Below are positions 43,839-44,715 of a stretch of 44,715 bases of DNA, one piece after another; position 1 is the first letter of the stretch, and every line of letters starts with the position of its first letter. Under the pieces are notes generated by a model. That model was not told the DNA's origin. It ran no database searches and saw only the letters and a list, made by a program, of their open reading frames with translations. Location of the stretch: positions 1-44,715 of the forward strand of contig JAZQHY010000055.1 in the NCBI GenBank assembly GCA_045540815.1, in the 5' to 3' direction. Position numbers and translations under genes: made by a program. The stretch is from JAZQHR01 sp045540815 (GTDB lineage Bacteria; Bacillota; Clostridia; UMGS1810).

Positions 43839-44267
43839 ATGATGTACAGCGAAAAGGTTATGGACCATTTCACAAATCCACGTAATGTCGGTACGATCGA
43901 GGATGCAAACGCTGTAGGCCAGGTTGGTAACGCAAAATGCGGAGATATAATGAAAATATATATGAAAATTGAAGATGACGTTATAAAAGATGTCAAATTC
44001 AAAACATTTGGCTGCGGTGCTGCAGTTGCTACAAGCAGTATGGCTACTGAGCTTGTAAAAGGCAAAACTATTGACGAAGCACTCGGGCTTACCAATAAGG
44101 CTGTTATGGAAGCACTTGACGGACTTCCACCTGTAAAGGTGCATTGTTCAGTGCTTGCGGAAGAAGCTATAGCTGCTGCAATACAGAACTACTATGACAG
44201 ACTTGGAATTGATAAAAAAGTTGCTAAAGGTTGCGACGGTTGTTGCGAAACTTGTCACAATCATTAA
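43839..44267 (+). CDS. nifU: NifU/IscU-type Fe-S scaffold with cysteine-rich tail
   Basis: This is the scaffold on which Fe-S clusters are built from sulfur supplied by NifS. The 142-residue product has the three cluster cysteines Cys34 (NAKCGD, with Asp36), Cys59 (FGCGAA) and Cys103 (VHCSVLAEEA). It lacks the C-terminal Nfu domain of full NifU but has an added tail with Cys132, Cys135, Cys136, Cys139, His140 and His142, which could bind metal. GGGGGA precedes ATG at seven bases. It is the second gene of the nifS-nifU pair. Confidence 0.95.
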   Translation: MMYSEKVMDHFTNPRNVGTIEDANAVGQVGNAKCGDIMKIYMKIEDDVIKDVKFKTFGCGAAVATSSMATELVKGKTIDEALGLTNKAVMEALDGLPPVKVHCSVLAEEAIAAAIQNYYDRLGIDKKVAKGCDGCCETCHNH

Positions 44268-44276
44268 TAGAATTTC

Positions 44277-44307
44277 AAAAGACATACGAATTAACGTATG
44301 TCTTTTT
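44277..44307 (+). terminator. intrinsic terminator of nifS-nifU
   Basis: AAAAGACATACG pairs with CGTATGTCTTTT around AATTAA and is followed by further T residues. Confidence 0.92.
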
Positions 44308-44321
44308 GTTTTGTAAAAAGA

Positions 44322-44349
44322 AAAACCGCAGTTATAAAACTGCGGTTTT
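44322..44349 (-). terminator. intrinsic terminator of the GGGtGRT gene
   Basis: AAAACCGCAGTT and AACTGCGGTTTT form a perfect 12-bp stem; on the minus strand a T-rich run follows. It can act on both strands. Confidence 0.88.
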
Positions 44350-44370
44350 AGTATTAACATTAGTTAATAA

Positions 44371-44715
44371 TTATTTATTCATTGCCTCTTCGATAGCAAC
44401 TGCAACAGCAACTGTAGCACCAACCATTGGGTTGTTACCCATGCCAAGGAATCCCATCATTTCAACGTGAGCAGGAACTGAAGAAGAACCTGCGAACTGA
44501 GCGTCTGAATGCATTCTTCCCATAGTATCTGTCATACCATAAGAAGCAGGACCTGCAGCCATATTATCTGGATGAAGAGTTCTTCCAGTACCACCACCTG
44601 ATGCAACAGAGAAATATTTCTTGCCCTGTTCGATACATTCTTTTTTGTATGTACCTGCAACTGGATGCTGGAAACGAGTAGGGTTAGTTGAGTTACCTGT
44701 AATAGATACGTCAAC
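44371..44715 (-). CDS. GGGtGRT family protein, C-terminal part (cut by window edge)
   Basis: This is the last 114 residues of a GGGtGRT-family protein, a group named for the motif seen here (ASGGGTGRTLHPDNMAAGP). The visible part also contains SITGNSTNPTRFQHPVAGTYK, YGMTDTMGRMHSDAQFAGSS and GFLGMGNNPMVGATVAVAVAIEEAM. The family has no established biochemical function that I know of. The frame is open to the right edge and the start lies outside. It converges on nifU with separate terminators between. Confidence 0.88.
   Translation of the reverse strand, partial: VDVSITGNSTNPTRFQHPVAGTYKKECIEQGKKYFSVASGGGTGRTLHPDNMAAGPASYGMTDTMGRMHSDAQFAGSSSVPAHVEMMGFLGMGNNPMVGATVAVAVAIEEAMNK

Noticed and set aside
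43550..44095. 181-codon open frame antisense to nifS and nifU
   Set aside because: It crosses two well-supported genes in reverse, with no recognisable domain or promoter; a shadow frame.
1..44715. tRNA, rRNA, prophage, transposon or defence system
   Set aside because: Reading both strands I found no tRNA cloverleaf, no rRNA segment, no integrase or transposase and no defence gene set; codon and base use look uniform across the window.

Overview
This AT-rich 44.7 kb window is typical of the chromosome of an anaerobic, endospore-forming member of the Clostridia. The spore-germination receptor operon, the sporulation genes yqfC, yqfD and ylbJ, and sigma-G-like and sigma-E-like promoters point to a spore former. 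Pyruvate phosphate dikinase, a DUF1858 redox protein, methylglyoxal synthase and a GGGtGRT-family protein fit a fermentative anaerobe. The gene order yqfC-yqfD-phoH-ybeY-dgkA-era-yqzL-recO and the zapA-U32-NusGII-Gx-maf-mreBCD-pbp2-minD-mgsA run are both Firmicutes arrangements. I cannot name a genus. I see no tRNA, rRNA, CRISPR array, insertion sequence or prophage.

Layout, left to right. (1) The end of a class II aldolase gene (1-364) shares a terminator with the opposing operon gerA-gerB-gerC plus an unlisted 56-residue two-helix gene (446-4448, minus). (2) Divergent veg is followed by the minus-strand group cdf-typA-ung, closed by a terminator that overlaps the veg stop codon. (3) A purine permease and phosphoribosyltransferase operon (8747-10686) diverges from cdf across a region with a duplicated 12-bp sequence. 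(4) tspO and ylbJ collide tail to tail with an 84-bp overlap. (5) The yqfC-to-recO run (12436-17750) joins sporulation, rRNA maturation, lipid kinase, ribosome assembly and DNA repair genes. (6) ppdK stands alone between its own promoters and a strong terminator. (7) A minus-strand block follows: dgt, a membrane nucleotide-sugar dehydratase, an SDR oxidoreductase, an FMN-riboswitch-controlled flavin transporter, groEL and groES with a perfect CIRCE operator, a purine nucleoside phosphorylase and ychF. (8) From 29581 onward everything reads plus: DUF1858, zapA, U32 peptidase, NusG-II protein, Gx transporter, maf, mreB, mreC, mreD, pbp2, minD, mgsA, MTA/SAH deaminase, DUF624 protein, rnhA, ykuS, nifS, nifU. 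(9) A minus-strand GGGtGRT gene runs off the right edge.

The genes form recognisable modules. The ger operon encodes a complete nutrient receptor. Permease and phosphoribosyltransferase import and activate purine bases, and punA salvages nucleosides. zapA, mreBCD, pbp2 and minD together direct cell shape and division. nifS and nifU supply and scaffold sulfur for Fe-S clusters. No stretch longer than 300 bases lacks a gene.

Most of the window is ordinary core genome, and I found no convincing new multi-gene system. The leads most worth following are the small membrane gene at the end of the ger operon, minD without adjacent minC or minE, the FMN riboswitch abutting groEL with no terminator between, the central repeats between cdf and the purine permease, and the cysteine-rich tail on NifU.
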